A DNA stretch of 64,000 nt from Phytophthora quininea (lineage: Eukaryota > Oomycota > Peronosporomycetes > Peronosporales > Peronosporaceae): NCBI GenBank assembly GCA_011947345.1, contig JAAVTG010000023.1, positions 682,001-746,000 on the forward strand. Reading direction: 5' to 3'. Shown here piece by piece: positions 11,448 to 24,500 of the stretch. The position numbers and the translations under genes were made by a program. The first letter of the stretch is position 1. Every line of letters starts with the position of its first letter. The notes below the pieces were generated by a model that made no database searches, was not told the DNA's origin, and saw only the letters and a list, made by a program, of their open reading frames with translations.

Positions 11448-11908
11448 ATGCTGCCGCCTCCACGCTACATCACGGCGACGGCGCTAGCCGACACGCTCCG
11501 GGACTCGTCCATCCAACGCCCGTTGATCATCGACGTACGCGACTCGGACTATGCGGGCGGCCACATCCGCGGGGGCGTCAACATCCCTGAGGACGGATTC
11601 ATGGACGACGACGACGTGGACGCACTGGTGGCCAAGTACAAGGACGAAGACGCCATCGTGTTCCACTGCATGCTGAGTCAAGTGCGCGGGCCGTCGTGCG
11701 CCAAGAGGTTCATGAACAGGATGGAGATTGTGCTGGAAGGAGCCAAACACAAGCCGCGCGTGTTGGTGCTGGCTGGAGGCTACGAGACCTTCGGACGGGT
11801 GAGAGATCGTCTTCATGTTTTGCAGCGAACTCCACCGCTGAGTTATTGACTGCATCTGCGTTTGAACAGATCTACAAGAACGACATCGACCTCATTGAGA
11901 AGGACTGA
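11448..11908 (+). CDS. Rhodanese-fold phosphatase of the Cdc25/Acr2 (arsenate reductase) type
   Basis: Exon 1 (11448-11798) and exon 2 (11870-11908) flank a 71-bp intron, GTGAGA...GAACAG. The 129-residue product is a single rhodanese domain with IIDVRDSDYAGGHI and the catalytic loop HCMLSQVRGP (HCX5R). This loop matches plant CDC25-like/Acr2 arsenate reductases, which share the Cdc25 phosphatase fold. There is no long N-terminal regulatory region as in animal Cdc25. Either arsenate reduction or dual-specificity phosphatase activity is possible. It is convergent with the TopBP1-like gene; the stops are only 36 bp apart. Confidence 0.85.
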
Positions 11909-11944
11909 GTCTGTGCTGACATACTTGCACAACTTGTCGATGGT

Positions 11945-14900
11945 CTAAACGTGATAGTCTGCACGCTTGACAGGAGGCTTCTGCTCTTTCGTGATGTAGT
12001 CGATGATAAAGTTGGCCGCGACGCATTCGATTTTATGAGTCTTGAGCTTCTTCAACCAGGTGTCTCGAGCTGCCAGATCGGGCGGAAGTAAAGCCACCAC
12101 TGGAGCTTTTGCCGTCGACTCCTTTGAGATCGCAGCCATGTCGGTGGACTTGATCAGCGGGATCACGGAGCCACCCCGGCCACCACAATACGCTCACACA
12201 TATCTCGAGGAGGAACACACTTGGCGTGGATAAAAATCTCCACCCAGCGAAAGCACCAGGGTGGCCCTTTGCTAGCTCTTCCCTCCAGTAGGTCGCCACC
12301 TTCGGCCAGATTCTAGGATCAATGAGCTTTTTATCTGCTGCAACGCGACCCCACTCGTGAGCAGCCTCATCCACAAACTTTCCGGCAGTCGAGCTAGCTT
12401 CCAAGTACGAAGGTTTCAGGATCCACTGCAATCAACAACAAAAGAGGTCAGCACTCGACAATGAACAATTTCCATCGCGTAAAAGCATACCTTGCCCGAC
12501 GCGCACCCAGCAATAAACTTTTCCGTCCGTTTGAGCTCGAAGCAAATAATGTGAGTACTTTTGCTGTCGAACTGGCGTCCGACCTGACTGACACTGCCGC
12601 CTAGCGAGGAAACCATGGGGCCATAAATCTCTCCTTGCTCTCGGCTTCCGGTTAGGAGGAATACACGTTCCTCTTTTGCAGGAGATGGCTCGCGCGAGGT
12701 CTTACTTGCCTTCTTTTGCTTCTTCGAAAAACTCGCAGCTGGTTCTCCACGATCAGATTCTTCTTCATTTGCTGCCTTTCGCTTCTTGGAAATAGCTTTC
12801 TTGCCAGTTTTGGTCTCTTTCACAGGCTTCGTGTTGGTTGGGCTAGTACTTGCCTCCTCTCGTATTCCTGATTCATTGGCATTGCTGTCACTGCTGATAC
12901 TGATAACTGTCGGGTGATCATCTGGGGTCTTTGAATCTGCTTTGTTGGCCTTCGTTGCGGGCTCCATTTCAACTTCCTCGACATCTCCTGAGGCATTTTC
13001 AAGCGTCACACGCTCGTCCTTGTCGGTCTTCCTAGTACCACGCTTGGATGTAGTTGTAGAATCGTTCGTTGGGGTGTCAAACAATGTACACGAAACATCT
13101 TTTGCTCGACCAGGCGTCGACTTTGTTTTACTCGCCGTTGCTGCTGGTGTTGACGCCTTTTGGTTCGTAGGAGTCTTTTTGTCAGAAGGAGTAGGGACTT
13201 TGTCGATTTCAGTGAAAATGTCGTCGACATCGAAACGTCCTTGGCCATTTTTGCTGCTTTCTTCGCGCTTCTTGAGCTGGGAGTTACCGTCGCTTTTGCT
13301 TGATTAGCAGCTTCAACGTCAGGCTCCGCTTGTTTCTCCTTTGCAGAATTATACCGAAACGAGTTTTCAGGAACATATTCCCACTGCGATAAACACTCGA
13401 AAATCCACTATTGCGTGCACCAAAGAGAATAATAAGATTAGCTTCGTGACAGATAGGAAGATAATTCGTGAACGTACCTCGTGACTCAACACATTGTCGA
13501 ACCTCCAGGTCATAGCCTTCTTGTATTTCTCCCCAGAAGGTTCGTAGCATAGCAGGTGTGTGGAATGGGTTCTCGACAGCACAGGCAGCATGCACGCACC
13601 AGTAGCGTGAATAGCGATCTGGAGTTCTTCACGGGTCGGACTGGTTCGACTCGAATAACCAGACAGAGTAATCACGAAGCGCTGCATTCCTGGAACTCCT
13701 CCAAATGACTTGACAGGCCGCTGAATCGTCTCGCTATACGTCGACGGTTTACTCACTTCCGACAGACCCGCTAGAACCCAATAGATACTGACTACGCATT
13801 TGCCCTGGCGTATTGCTTCATCGTACTCAAAACCGCCTTGATAGCGGCAAACCACAAATGACGCATTGGTGACCACCTTGCCGACAATATCCTGATAGGA
13901 TTCCCCGAATGGCACATTCGCCACTTTGGCATCGACAGCTTTCAGCACATCTGACACTTTCTCTCGAAGTTGTGGAGCTATGTGCTGTGCTAGGAGCACG
14001 ATATTGCCCTTGTTCGTCTCCTTCATTGCTAGTACTCTCTGCAGCATGCGAACAACAATTACTCCGTCAGTGACACTTCCTCAAAACAATGTCGTGATAT
14101 CTTACCTCATCTGAAAGCTTCCGCACCATAGCGAGTTCTGTGCCAAGCTCCGTTCTACCAAGCGAATACACCTGGGCACACTTGCTCAAGTTCAAGTCTT
14201 CCAGATGCATCTCCGGCAACGTTTTCCAATTACGAGGTTTGCTCTTATTCGCACTTCCATGACAAGCAAAAGGTCCTTCCGGAACGCGACTCTGTCGTCT
14301 CACACACTCCTCTATCCAGCTGTAGTTAACATGATGCTGCGTCGCCAGTCCTGCGCGTTGTCCCATGTACGTCGCTAAGCAGCTCGGCATCACAAAATCT
14401 GGTCCTGTAGGCTTCTCCTGCAAATGATTCCTCCAAGCATCCACACTGCGAGTGATGTCGCCCTTAGTGAACGTCATCTGCAGTAATTGATGGAACTCTC
14501 CTTCCTCCTGCTCTGTTGTCTCGGCACTGCTGTCATCAGGCGATAATATATGTGTAGCGCCTTCAAAAACCCTCTCCTCGTCCACTGTTTGTCCTCCAAA
14601 ATGGGTAATGAGTCCGTTGATGACCTTCCGTGGGTCTTTAGCCATCGGACCTGCCGAGATAGCCAAAGTACTCAAGAACAGCGCTGGGTTGGGGCTGAAG
14701 CGGTCTTCTGGGAGTATTTTCTGCAGGATAAAAGTGCGGAAGACCCACTCGGGCCGCACTAGTGCCACATATCGCTGGTTACGCAGCGTTGCGAAGCTCT
14801 GGTAGGCGGAAGGGTGGCACACAATGTGGGTCACTCTGTCGCCGGCTACTTCAGCGTCTTCCAGTAGCGTAGCGCCGCCATCTTGTAGACAGAGCTGTAA

Positions 14901-14978
14901 TGCCTTGACCTCCGCTGCCTCCAGCTCCGCTGGGTGCACCACGCAGCTCAGCGACGCGTACAGAGAGCGCTGCCTCAT
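11945..14978 (-). CDS. TOPBP1: TopBP1/Dpb11-like multi-BRCT DNA replication and damage protein
   Basis: TopBP1 scaffolds replication initiation and activates ATR signalling. BRCT-type blocks run along the protein: THIVCHPSAYQSFATLRNQ then VRPEWVFRTF near the N-terminus, KVISGL-like and NYSWIEECV blocks, SIYWVLAGL, and DNVLSHE spliced to WIFECLSQWEYVP. A Ser/Lys-rich linker follows. The C-terminal pair (ERVFLLTGSREQGEIYG, then KWILKPSYLEA...FVDEAAHEWG) resembles TopBP1 BRCT7/8. Introns: 14105-14039, 13477-13408 and 12490-12426, all phase 0. Frame breaks at 13248-13252 (T5), 12232-12236 (A5) and 12174-12177 (C4) fit one lost base each. Start is ATG 14978. Confidence 0.85.
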
Positions 14979-15132
14979 GGTACTGCACCTTTCTCGGACA
15001 AACGTATTGTGGCGCGCTTCGATGGGACTATAAGTGTGGTGCAGGACTATATCACAAAATAGATATAACCAACTGTTTGAAAAAGCGCGCGAATAGAATT
15101 TGGCATTTGAAATTTGGCGGGAAGAAGGTTAA

Positions 15133-16508
15133 ATGTCGAAACCGACGGTGGATTTGGTGCTGTATGCGGCATACCTGATCCCCGTGGTGCCGCGTGACTC
15201 CGTGCTGGAGGATGTGGCTGTCGTGGTTCACAACAGTCGTATCGTGGCGCTGCTGCCTTCTGCCGAAGCCCAAGCAAGTACAAAGCTGCTCAAGAGAAGC
15301 AGCTAAACAATCACATCCTGCTTCCTGGCTTCGTCAACTTGCACACGCACGCGCCCATGACGCTGCTTAGAGGCCTCTCGGACGACAAGACGCTGCACGA
15401 CTGGCTGGATGAGGACATGCTGCCCATAGAGCACAAGTTTGTCTGTCCAGACTTCATCGAGAAGGGGATGACTCACTCTGTGGCGGAGATGATCCGCAGC
15501 GGGACGACCTGCTGCAACAACATGTACTACTTCCCAGATACAATTTGTCAAGTGCTGGAGAGAACTGGCATGCGTGGAGCTGTGGGTCAAGGGATTACAG
15601 ACTCTGCAACGCCCTATGGATCGGGTCCCGATGACTTTTTGAAAGCAGAGCCCAATCTGAAGAAATACGCGCCAGGATGCCACGACCTCATCACTGTCAC
15701 AATGGCACCACACTCGCCGTATACGGTCAGCGACGACACGTTGCTGCGGCTGGATGCGCTTGCCAAAACGTATGATGCACGAATCCACACACATTTGCAC
15801 GAGACGGAGGCGGAATGTAGAGATAGTGAGCTGCAAAACCGAGCTTCTCCACGCTGCCACAAGAGTGACCAGAAGCTTCGACCGCTGGCGAATTTCAAGC
15901 GACTAGGAATCCTAACAGAGCGGCTGATCTGTGCGCACATGACGTGTCTTACGGACGAAGAGATTGACGACGTCTCGAGTGCTGGGGCTCATGTGGTTCA
16001 CTGTCCGACATCCAACCTCAAATTGGCGTCGGGGATCGCTCGCGTGACGGAGATGCTACGTCGCGGTGTGAACGTGGGGCTCGGTACTGACGGCGCTGCG
16101 AGTAACAACTCACTCGACATGTTTGGAGAGATGAAACTCGCAGCATTGCTAGCAAAGGCCGAGTCCCAAGATACTACCAGTGTTGCTGCGGCTGAGGCTC
16201 TACAAATGGCCACTCTAAATGGAGCTAGAGCGCTTGGACTCGAACAAGATATTGGAACCATAGAGGTGGGCAAACGAGCAGATATCATTGCTGTCGAGTG
16301 CGATAGTATCGAGATGCTCCCAATGTACAGCGCAATTAGTCATGTCGTGTACGTCGCCAATCGAAAGCATGTTTCGGACGTCTGGGTCAATGGTAAGCAA
16401 CTCCTGCTCAACCACAAGCTCACAACAATCGACGAAGCGCAAGTTAAAGCCGATGTGCACGAATGGGCTGGTCGTATTAGCACATTTCATCGCGAATTAC
16501 GCCAGTGA
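15133..16508 (+). CDS. Amidohydrolase, MTA/SAH (methylthioadenosine/S-adenosylhomocysteine) deaminase type
   Basis: Metal-dependent deaminase of the TRZ/ATZ branch. After a short N-terminal beta segment it shows the metal motif NLHTHAPMTLLRGLSDD, LHDWLDEDMLP, APHSPYTVSDD, IHTHLHETEAE, ICAHMTCLTDEEI, HCPTSNLKLASG and GLGTDGAASNNSLDMFGEM. All expected metal and catalytic positions (HxH, H, H, D) are visible. One frame break lies between 15262 and 15285. No introns are seen, unlike most neighbours. The family is chiefly bacterial, so horizontal origin is possible. Chlorohydrolase or guanine-deaminase-like activity is the alternative within the superfamily. Confidence 0.85.
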
Positions 16509-16591
16509 GAAAGTACTAACGTGACAACATTGGATTGGTTGGGCAGCAATAAGCACAGCACTTGTACATGCACGACATACCCTCGGTGGCT

Positions 16592-18737
16592 TTAAGCATC
16601 CGGATCTGATTGCGTTTCTTCAAGCACTTCGTCCATGCTTGTGTCGCCCATCGACTTTGGGGTTGGCTTGGATGATGACTCTGCCAACTTGGCTGCGTTT
16701 GGGTAGACGAACGTCGGGCGGCACGATGCAGGGAAAAACGACAACAGGATGTTGACCGTGCTGGATACACATAACGCAGTTTAGTAAGCTCATATCGCCT
16801 GCAAAAGACATCAATTCCAGCGTCTCTCACCTGGTAGACACCTCTTCGTACTCGGGCCGCTTGTACATGATCACACGCATCAAATAAAGGATCTTCTCAA
16901 GCTCTTGATTCGCTTTGAGCATCTCCGACACATCATAGTGCGGATCGCAGTCATTTAGCGCCAGAACACTCTCGTTGAAGCGGTGGAGTGTCTCCAGCGG
17001 CAGCAATGACTGGTCTCGCGTCAAAACTGCAGTGATCAGGAACGTAAACAGCGCGGTCGCCGTATGGCCGAAATGTTCGGTGTTTCTCATTTGCAAAATC
17101 TTCTTGAATGCCGCCTCCACTTCATCCGGCAAGTGAAAGCCTCCGTTGGCGTTGGTATAAATTGCTTTGGCGTCGAGCGGTGGGATGGACTCCAAGTCCA
17201 TCGTTAGCGTGAAAGACGATTTCGACATTTCGGATAGGCACCGCTCCACTCCGCGTTTACGGCCTTGTTGAATCGCACTCGCTCCGAACGCGTCCACGCG
17301 GATATTCATGAGCCCTAAGAGCTCTGAAAGTCGTGGGTCGTGTCGGGGTTTCCAGCCATCGTAAGATCCGTCCAGTATCGCTCGTACAAAGGTCAATAAC
17401 TCTTCAAACCTGGCAACGCTGTAGTCATCTCGATGTTTCCACCCGCGAACTTCCCGTAAAGCTGACAGTAAACTGCTTTGGTCAGCATCACTTTCTTCCG
17501 GTGACTTGGTGTACGTCGCCGTGATATAGTTTCGGAGAGCCGTTCTGCACCTGCATGAATGGATTAGGATTAAAGTCAATCAAAACTCGTGGCTTGGTCA
17601 TGACGGACGTACCAGCGATTGCGCACAGCTGACGCAGGGAACTGCTCTTGCAGCTTCAGAATGAGCGCTAGGAGGTCTCGCAGTCCTGCGGCTTCGAGTT
17701 TTCCCTCACTCATTTGAACTGCCCGAACGACCAAGGCAAGAGCCTGTCGGAGGTCTTCAAAGCGGTCCATGCCTCTATCGGGTAGAGTGCGGCACCGATC
17801 GATCAGCAATTGTATCGCCTCACGAGCGCTGTCCACCGAGTTCTGGATACTTAACTCTGCATCTGTCACATTTTCTAGCCGCGCCACCTCCACGGCTGTG
17901 GCCAGCATCTTCTTAAACACAGCGTGCATCTCTCCAGGTGGCAGCAGCTTCAAACGCTTCTCCAGTTCCGTCACTGCATTCTTTTGGCCCCAGGGATAGT
18001 CGGCTGCGGTGCAATGTACGCTCGACTAGAAGGCTTGGGGACAATCGCGCGTCCAGGGTATCGGCTTTCGCTTTCCACTGCCTGGCGCTTCCTCTCTCGT
18101 CCCCACAGATTCATATCCTCTGCTTCCGACACTTCGCTTTCAGACAGAGACCACTGGTCTGACACACCGTCGAAACTTCTTGGCTTCAAGAAGGAGTTCT
18201 GGGCCAGTTTGGGGCTCGGTTCTCTTTGCTGCTGCGCCATGAACTCGCCCAGCGAGTTCTCTTGACTGGACCTCGACGATGCAGCCACCGACTCTTGTCG
18301 GGGAGCTGGGGGTAGCTCAAAGCTAGGTTGAGTCCTTGGCAGTGCAGCAGGTGAGATTCTAGCTCTCTCAGTCTTCACTATGGGCGTCTGGGCCGGTTCC
18401 GACGGTCCCATCTGCTGGTCTTCTTCAGTCGACGACTCCATGTCATCCCCCACACTGTTGAGGCCTGTGTGGAGCTTGTGCAGTAGCTGGGCGATCTCCT
18501 TCCCGGCGACCTTCATCTTGGCGGCGGGCGTGATGACCTCGGGGCCAGCAGGGCCAGGGGCGTCGTGGACTTGTTGACATCGCGCGCGACTTTGACCACG
18601 TCCAGCACGCGCCGCAGCGCCGCCAGCGCCTCCGAGACCTTGGTCTCCGTCTGCTGCACCTCGTCCTTGACCGCCCCGAGACACAGCGCGCGCTGCTGGT
18701 CGCTCGAGATGCCCGCGCGAGACAAAATCACGTCCAT
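16592..18737 (-). CDS. Unidentified conserved protein
   Basis: I do not recognise a family. The N-terminus (ATG 18737) begins MDVILSRAGISSDQQRAL and forms helices. A Ser/Pro-rich linker of about 150 residues follows, then a helical C-terminal domain with KRLKLLPPGEMHAVFKKML and a block ending VIMYKRPEYEEVST. Introns: 17612-17551 and 16830-16761; the last short exon ends at TAA 16594-16592. Two frame breaks, at 18541-18544 (C4 on the coding strand) and 17982-17985 (A4), fit one missing base each. Coherent splicing and open frames argue that it is a real gene. It is convergent with the deaminase gene by 83 bp. Confidence 0.6.
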
Positions 18738-18917
18738 GGTCTTGGACGCTCAAGAGGAGGGAGTTTGTCTTGATTTGCAACAACACAAAGAGGACGAGTT
18801 TCTATTTCAACTGGTCGTAAAGGATGGAAGATGAAGAGCATCTAGAGGACCTAACTGACTCGAAATGTATGAGGAAATGCAAGTCATAGTTGAACGGTAA
18901 CTTTTATTGGTGCAATT

Positions 18918-21474
18918 TTACTTGAGGACGAGCTTGTTGATGGCGGTGTCGGCGAACTCAACACGACGTGAAAGGACTTCTTTGACTCGGGCTGCTGGAA
19001 GGACCCACGCCACTCCGCGACGTCGTCGACCAAACACATCCAGAACGTCTTGAGGGAGTCGACGTTTAGCACTTCCGAGATTTGGGTCAACACAGCGAAC
19101 GCCTCGCGAACTTCGTCGCCGGCACCTCCTTCGCCACTGAGGAACGAACTGAGCACACGGATGTCCTTGTCGAACTGCAGGGCGCCCAACTGGTTCACTC
19201 GCGTAGCTCGAGACAAAAACCAGGACTCGAGTTGCGAAGCGGAAATAACAGCAACTCCTTGAACGATAGCGCGATAGTTGCTACGCGAGAGACTGCCGCG
19301 GAACGAGGCCAGCAATGACCGCAAACCTCTGACGAACGCGTGCGCGAACGGATCGTTAGCCTCATTGAACGTGAACATTGCGTCCGTTAGTTCGTACTGA
19401 ACCGCACTGCGTCTTGACGACGAGGATGCTGAAGATGACAGCGCAGTTGCAGACGCAGCCAAAGCTGAAGCGGTCGAGGAAGACGACGACCCCGAAAGCA
19501 AACTGCTGAGAAAGCTAGAGATTTTCGGTTCGAATAACTTCAGAAGCTTCTTGCGCGATGCCAGCAGAAGCTGCTTGAGCTCAGCCGATGCGTCCTCGAG
19601 GGCATTCAAGCACGTAACAATGTGCTGCGGTACTTCTGGGAACGCTTCTGGCAGCTCATGCTCGAACTCACCCTTGAGCTGTGCAATGTATTCAGACGTC
19701 ACCTCCAAACTGTTTAGCACTACATCGGGGGCATGCTCCTTGCGCTGCTCCGGCGTCATTCCAGTAGCGTCTCCAGTGTTGACCGGTCCGACCGTCTTGC
19801 TGAGTTTTGCAAATTGCTGCTGCATTTGGTCACGCAGTTGGGCTGAGGAAGCTGCTAGTAAGCTTGCTGCATCGCCGGCCCCTGAGCTGTCGAGCTTAGC
19901 GGTTGTGGTCATGTGTCGGATGCGACTACGCATTGTGTCGCCGACGACGTCGCGCAGCACCGTATTAATCATGTTCAGAACCCCGGCTGCGCAGTCCACA
20001 TGACCCGTAGCCAGAGCCCGGAGACCGGAGTTGCGTGCAACGTAGAAAATCTCATCAATGGCCGATGAGATTGGGATACACACGAGCCCGTCATCTGCAT
20101 TTGCACCTCCACCAATAACACTGTCATCGCCTCCACTGGCGTCGCTCGATGAGTAGTGCAATTCCTCCCACTGGAAGGCCTTACGCGCGGCTTGGTTCAG
20201 CAACGCATTCTCAAAGAAGCAGTAGTAACCAGCAAGCTCTTGGACAGTCTTCCCCAACTCGCTTTCTTGGATGGATGGGAGCACAGGGGCTGCATCCTTA
20301 TCATCAGCAGTCACTTTCTCTTCGTCATTCTTCTCGGCCCCACTTCCCTCTTCGTTCTCATCCTCGCCCATCTCTTCTGGGACGACCCGAGATCGCATAA
20401 AGCGTTCGTACGTTTGGGTGTGTTGGATCACAAGAGCCATCTCGTTCAACTGCTCGTTCATCACCGCCACGCCGTCATCTTTGGGACTTAACGGCGGTCC
20501 TTGTACTGACCGGCCGCTACTACCACGGTTGGTCGGGGATAACACAGCTCCAGCCTTGGGCGATACAGGTTCCCCACCCTTCGCTACACGATCGTGGAAC
20601 TTGCGCTGGGCCATGTAGGCGCTCAACACGACGCATGACGACTGCTCTCCCAAGGTATACAGCGTCGCAACGAAGCGGTTTGGTCCATGAACTCGTTGGA
20701 AACATTGCGCCAATAGCTCTGCATGCAATTGAGCCTCTTGAGCTACCTGGTTGAACACCTCGGCAAGCTGCGTGATCAACTCTTGAGTACTCAGCACCGC
20801 CACTCTCGGGTCCCCCACGCTTCAACACTTCCTCAAGAGACTGTTGCGTATGTTCCAGCAACATCACCAGTCCGTGCTCTTCATAGTCCCTCCCAACCGC
20901 TTGAAACAATGGCGCATACGTCTGTACTTTGCGGGTATCACCAGCACGTAGCCCTTCATCAAACGCTCCTTCGATCACGGCTTTGAGGTCGTTCTCGATC
21001 GTATCCACGCAACTTGTCCGCCACATCCAGCGGCATCTGCTGCCCAATGCTCTTGAGCGTCTGAAGGAACGTCGCCGCCTCTGGATATCGCTGCTGCTGC
21101 ATGGCTCTCCGGATCCCGGCCAGAGCATTGCGCAGCGTCAATAGCTGCGCTGACTGGGCCAATGCCACGCCCAGGCGGCTCTGAATCACGTCCAGACGTC
21201 GCACCTCCCTCGTCATCTTCTCCGCCACGTCATTAGCATTCGCCACACGCTCCACCACCGCTCCAGTCTGAGCACAGAGCACCGTAACCTCGGGAGTTAG
21301 CTGTCGAAGAGAGCGTAAAGACTTCTGCGCCGCTGCCTTCTCCGAAGCCGCAGGGTCCGATGCAAACGCTATCGAGTCGTTGTGAAGAGTCTGTTGCTGC
21401 TGCTTGACGGCTTTGAGCCGTGCGACGAGCGCTGCGTGCTGCTCCAACTGCTGCCGTCGAGATGGAGCTCCCAT
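18918..21474 (-). CDS. COG4: Conserved oligomeric Golgi complex subunit 4 (COG4)
   Basis: COG4 is in lobe A of the COG tether that recycles Golgi glycosylation enzymes. The N-terminus has a coiled coil and the block QQQRYPEAATFLQTLKSI. It continues with VDTIENDLKAVIEGAFDEG, and LVMLLEHTQQSLEEVLKRG, which fits the family. The C-terminus has LGALQFDKDIRVLSSFLS and ends FADTAINKLVLK, like animal COG4. Inserts unusual for the family are an acidic stretch (near 20290-20390) and a Ser/Ala-rich stretch (near 19400-19510). No intron is seen. Frame breaks lie near 21005-21020, 20812-20816 and 18989-18991. It begins 17 bp from the first possible start of TTI1. Confidence 0.85.
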
Positions 21475-21527
21475 GATCGCTCAGGTACAAATTGAAGAGT
21501 AACCAGGTTATTTGCAAATATTCCTCG
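21475..21527. promoter_or_regulatory. Very short divergent COG4/TTI1 promoter
   Basis: The COG4 start codon is at 21474 (minus) and the TTI1 start is at 21528 or, alternatively, 21492 (plus). Transcription of at least one gene must therefore begin in or next to the other gene's 5' end. I saw no TATA box. Confidence 0.4.
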
Positions 21528-24500
21528 ATGGAGGTGGCGACGTATGTGGAGCTGTGCACACGTCTGTCGCGCTTCGTTCAGCAGCATCGACGAGACGAGA
21601 GTGCCAAGGGGTTAGCGGAAGTGCTGGACGACCTGGTGGCCTTTTATGACCGTGTGGAGAGCAGCGATGCGCCCGTGAAGGCTCCAGTCCATGGTCCTCT
21701 TGTTGGGCTCGCAGCTATGGATGACTTAGTGCTGCTCTCGATACACAGACTGCTAGGCGGCTTCATACTCAAGTCTTCAGTCCTCAAGCTACAGGAGAAG
21801 GCGTTCGTGGTATTTGCACGGGTTTTGCGTCGCTGCAAGCCGCGTATGCATGGGGTGGACCCGGGTCAAGTGCAGAGGAGACTGAGCTTCGTGCAGAGCT
21901 GCGTGTTGTTCCTGCCGCAGCCACCAGAGGCTAGTGGTGGAGATGATGGTACTGCGGAGAGCGCGACGTTGACGTCGCAACCAGAGGAGCTCTGTATCGC
22001 TATTCTTCAGTGTTTACAGGAGCTTCTAGATGACAGAGGCAACACTCCGTTGCAACTTGGAATAGACCAGCAGCACTTCTTCGCGTACCTCGTGGCAGCA
22101 CTGCTGCATGTGGCGCAGCAAGATCGCTGTCGAGACGCAGCGTTTCGAGCGGTGGAGACGCTGAATGGTGTGATGATGTTCATTCGAGACGCCCAGACCC
22201 TGCGGCAGTATCTGCCTGGAATTTCCGCTGGCTTGTGGAAGTGTGCGAACACACCGCAGCAGACTTCCAAGGTGATTGTCGCTGCGTTGGGGTGTCTAGC
22301 AAAGGCATTGCATCTGTGTGTTGGAGATCAATTGGGAGATGTTGGAACCAGTTCAAGTCACGAGAAGAAGTCGTACACAATCGAAGCGATACGACAGGCA
22401 TCCAGAGATCCTGATACTTCCACGAAGGACGAGACTATCGAGACCTCAACGAGCGATACCGACAAGTGGCTTGATGCTACAGCTGTGAATGTGGATTTAC
22501 TGCTCTCGCGAATGTTTGCTGCGGGTTCGACGGCGGTTGCCACGGGCACAGGTACAGGTTTACCTCGATCGTCTTGGCGAGTTCGTTGTTCTCTTGCCAA
22601 GCTGTGCGGAACTGTGATGCTCCAGTGTCGGAAAGTGCTTCGGATATCATTTTTCCGTTGCTATGACGAGCTTCTCGTTCTTCGTGTTGACTCTATTAAG
22701 GAGGTTGCCGATGCATCGAACCACGTCCTTCAGAAGTTGCAGATGTCAGCGTTGTCTGCCGAAGAGCGCTTGCGTTTGCTACCGGAAATGGCAGATCGTT
22801 TCCAAATGTTGCTTTCGACGCTCGTGATCAAGGTTGGCACTGAGCATGAGACCACGACAGTACACCTTGCTCGGACGCTGCGCGGGTATGTTGCCTTTCT
22901 TGGAGTCAGCCTCACCCCATACTTCGATGCCTCCATCGAAAGTATCTACAATGCGTTGTGCCGAGTCGTGTCATTTGCTGCTCTTGATATCGAGCTGGTG
23001 GTGAATCAAGCTCTTCCAGACGCAGCAATATCCAAAGAAGAAGGCGATAGCACCAACAGCAAAGTCGTGGTTTCGCAATTTCAAAAGCGATTACGATTCT
23101 TCAGTGAAGAAGCCTCTGTACGCGAAGTGATGGGTCTTCTGCACGATGTTGGTTCGGTAACAACACCTGCCGGCTTTATCGACTACGCGTTCACATTACT
23201 AACCGGTGGAGACAGTAAAGCGAGCGAGCCTGGAGGCGCAGAAATCGTGCTGGTTCTGAACGAATTCCTTAGAGCTTATTGCTCTCAAGGGGACAGCGAG
23301 GTGGCTAATGCCTCGGGTAAATCTGTCGATGTTCATCTTGTTGGGCGCATTCTCGATGACTTATTGTCTTTAGACGAATGGGGAGAACGCGGATCTGATG
23401 CCACGAACAAAGCACTCGTGTCGCAACGAGCATTAATGGTGGAGTGTGTTGGCATTTGTGCGGAGATTTTAGGTGCGAATTTCAAGGTATTTATGCTTCA
23501 CATTTTGTATCCTCTGGTTGAGCAATTGGGCTCACGCAGCGTGGAAGTGGAACGAGCAGCACTGGCTGCTTTAGAAAAGGTTTATTTCTTCACGAATTAC
23601 GATTCCCTGGAGGCGCTTTTCCAGGCGAATATGGACTATTTTGTGGACGCTCTGTGTGCGCGGCTAGAGCAATTAGACGATTATCCGATGACTGCTTTTG
23701 TTGTTCAGGCACTCTTACGCCATACTCAACTGGCTTCTTTACCGCTTGTGGATGAGGTGGCATCGTCATTGCTACGAAGTGTCGATTTGTATCAAGATTC
23801 ACCGCACGTCGATGGCCTACTTCGTGCGTTGAAATACTTACTGGGGGCATTTCATTGGATGCCATCGAATCCCAGACACCGGCGGCAGCAAACGATGATG
23901 ACGAGAACAGTGCCAAGCCTCACTCGCTTTTATCAAATTTCATCAATGAGATGAATGTGTTGTCTAGTGAAGGGGTCGACACACTTAACGTTGAAGACGA
24001 CGATTCAACTACTCAAGACCCTGCTACTCCAAGCGACAAACCTACTAGTGTAAAAGGTGCGATGCCTCTAGAATATGATGAAGATCAGCCTGACAGGAAG
24101 GAAGTTGACGATTCAACTCCATCGGGCCATTGCGCGCTCGTCATTGATATGTTGGATCGCTGCGGCTACTTCCTCGTGGAGTCTGATCCAATTGCGTGCT
24201 GCCTGGTACTGTCGTTGATCGACGAAGGGATTCGTTTCCTTGCGCGGCATCGAAAGCATTTGCTGCCGCTAATCGCTCGCATGTGGCCTGAGATTTTGCC
24301 TCGACTAAGAGTGAACAACCGCGCTATCGTGACAGCCACCGTTCAAGTTGTCCAAACAATTGCAGAAAGTGCAGGCGATTTTGTTGGCGATCGCTTTGTG
24401 GAGACAGTCTGGCCAGCACTGTGCACACAACTAAAGGCCATCGATGTCGACCCAAAAGCAAAGGCGTCTCAGCTTACGCGCTCGATGCTGTTGTTGTCAA

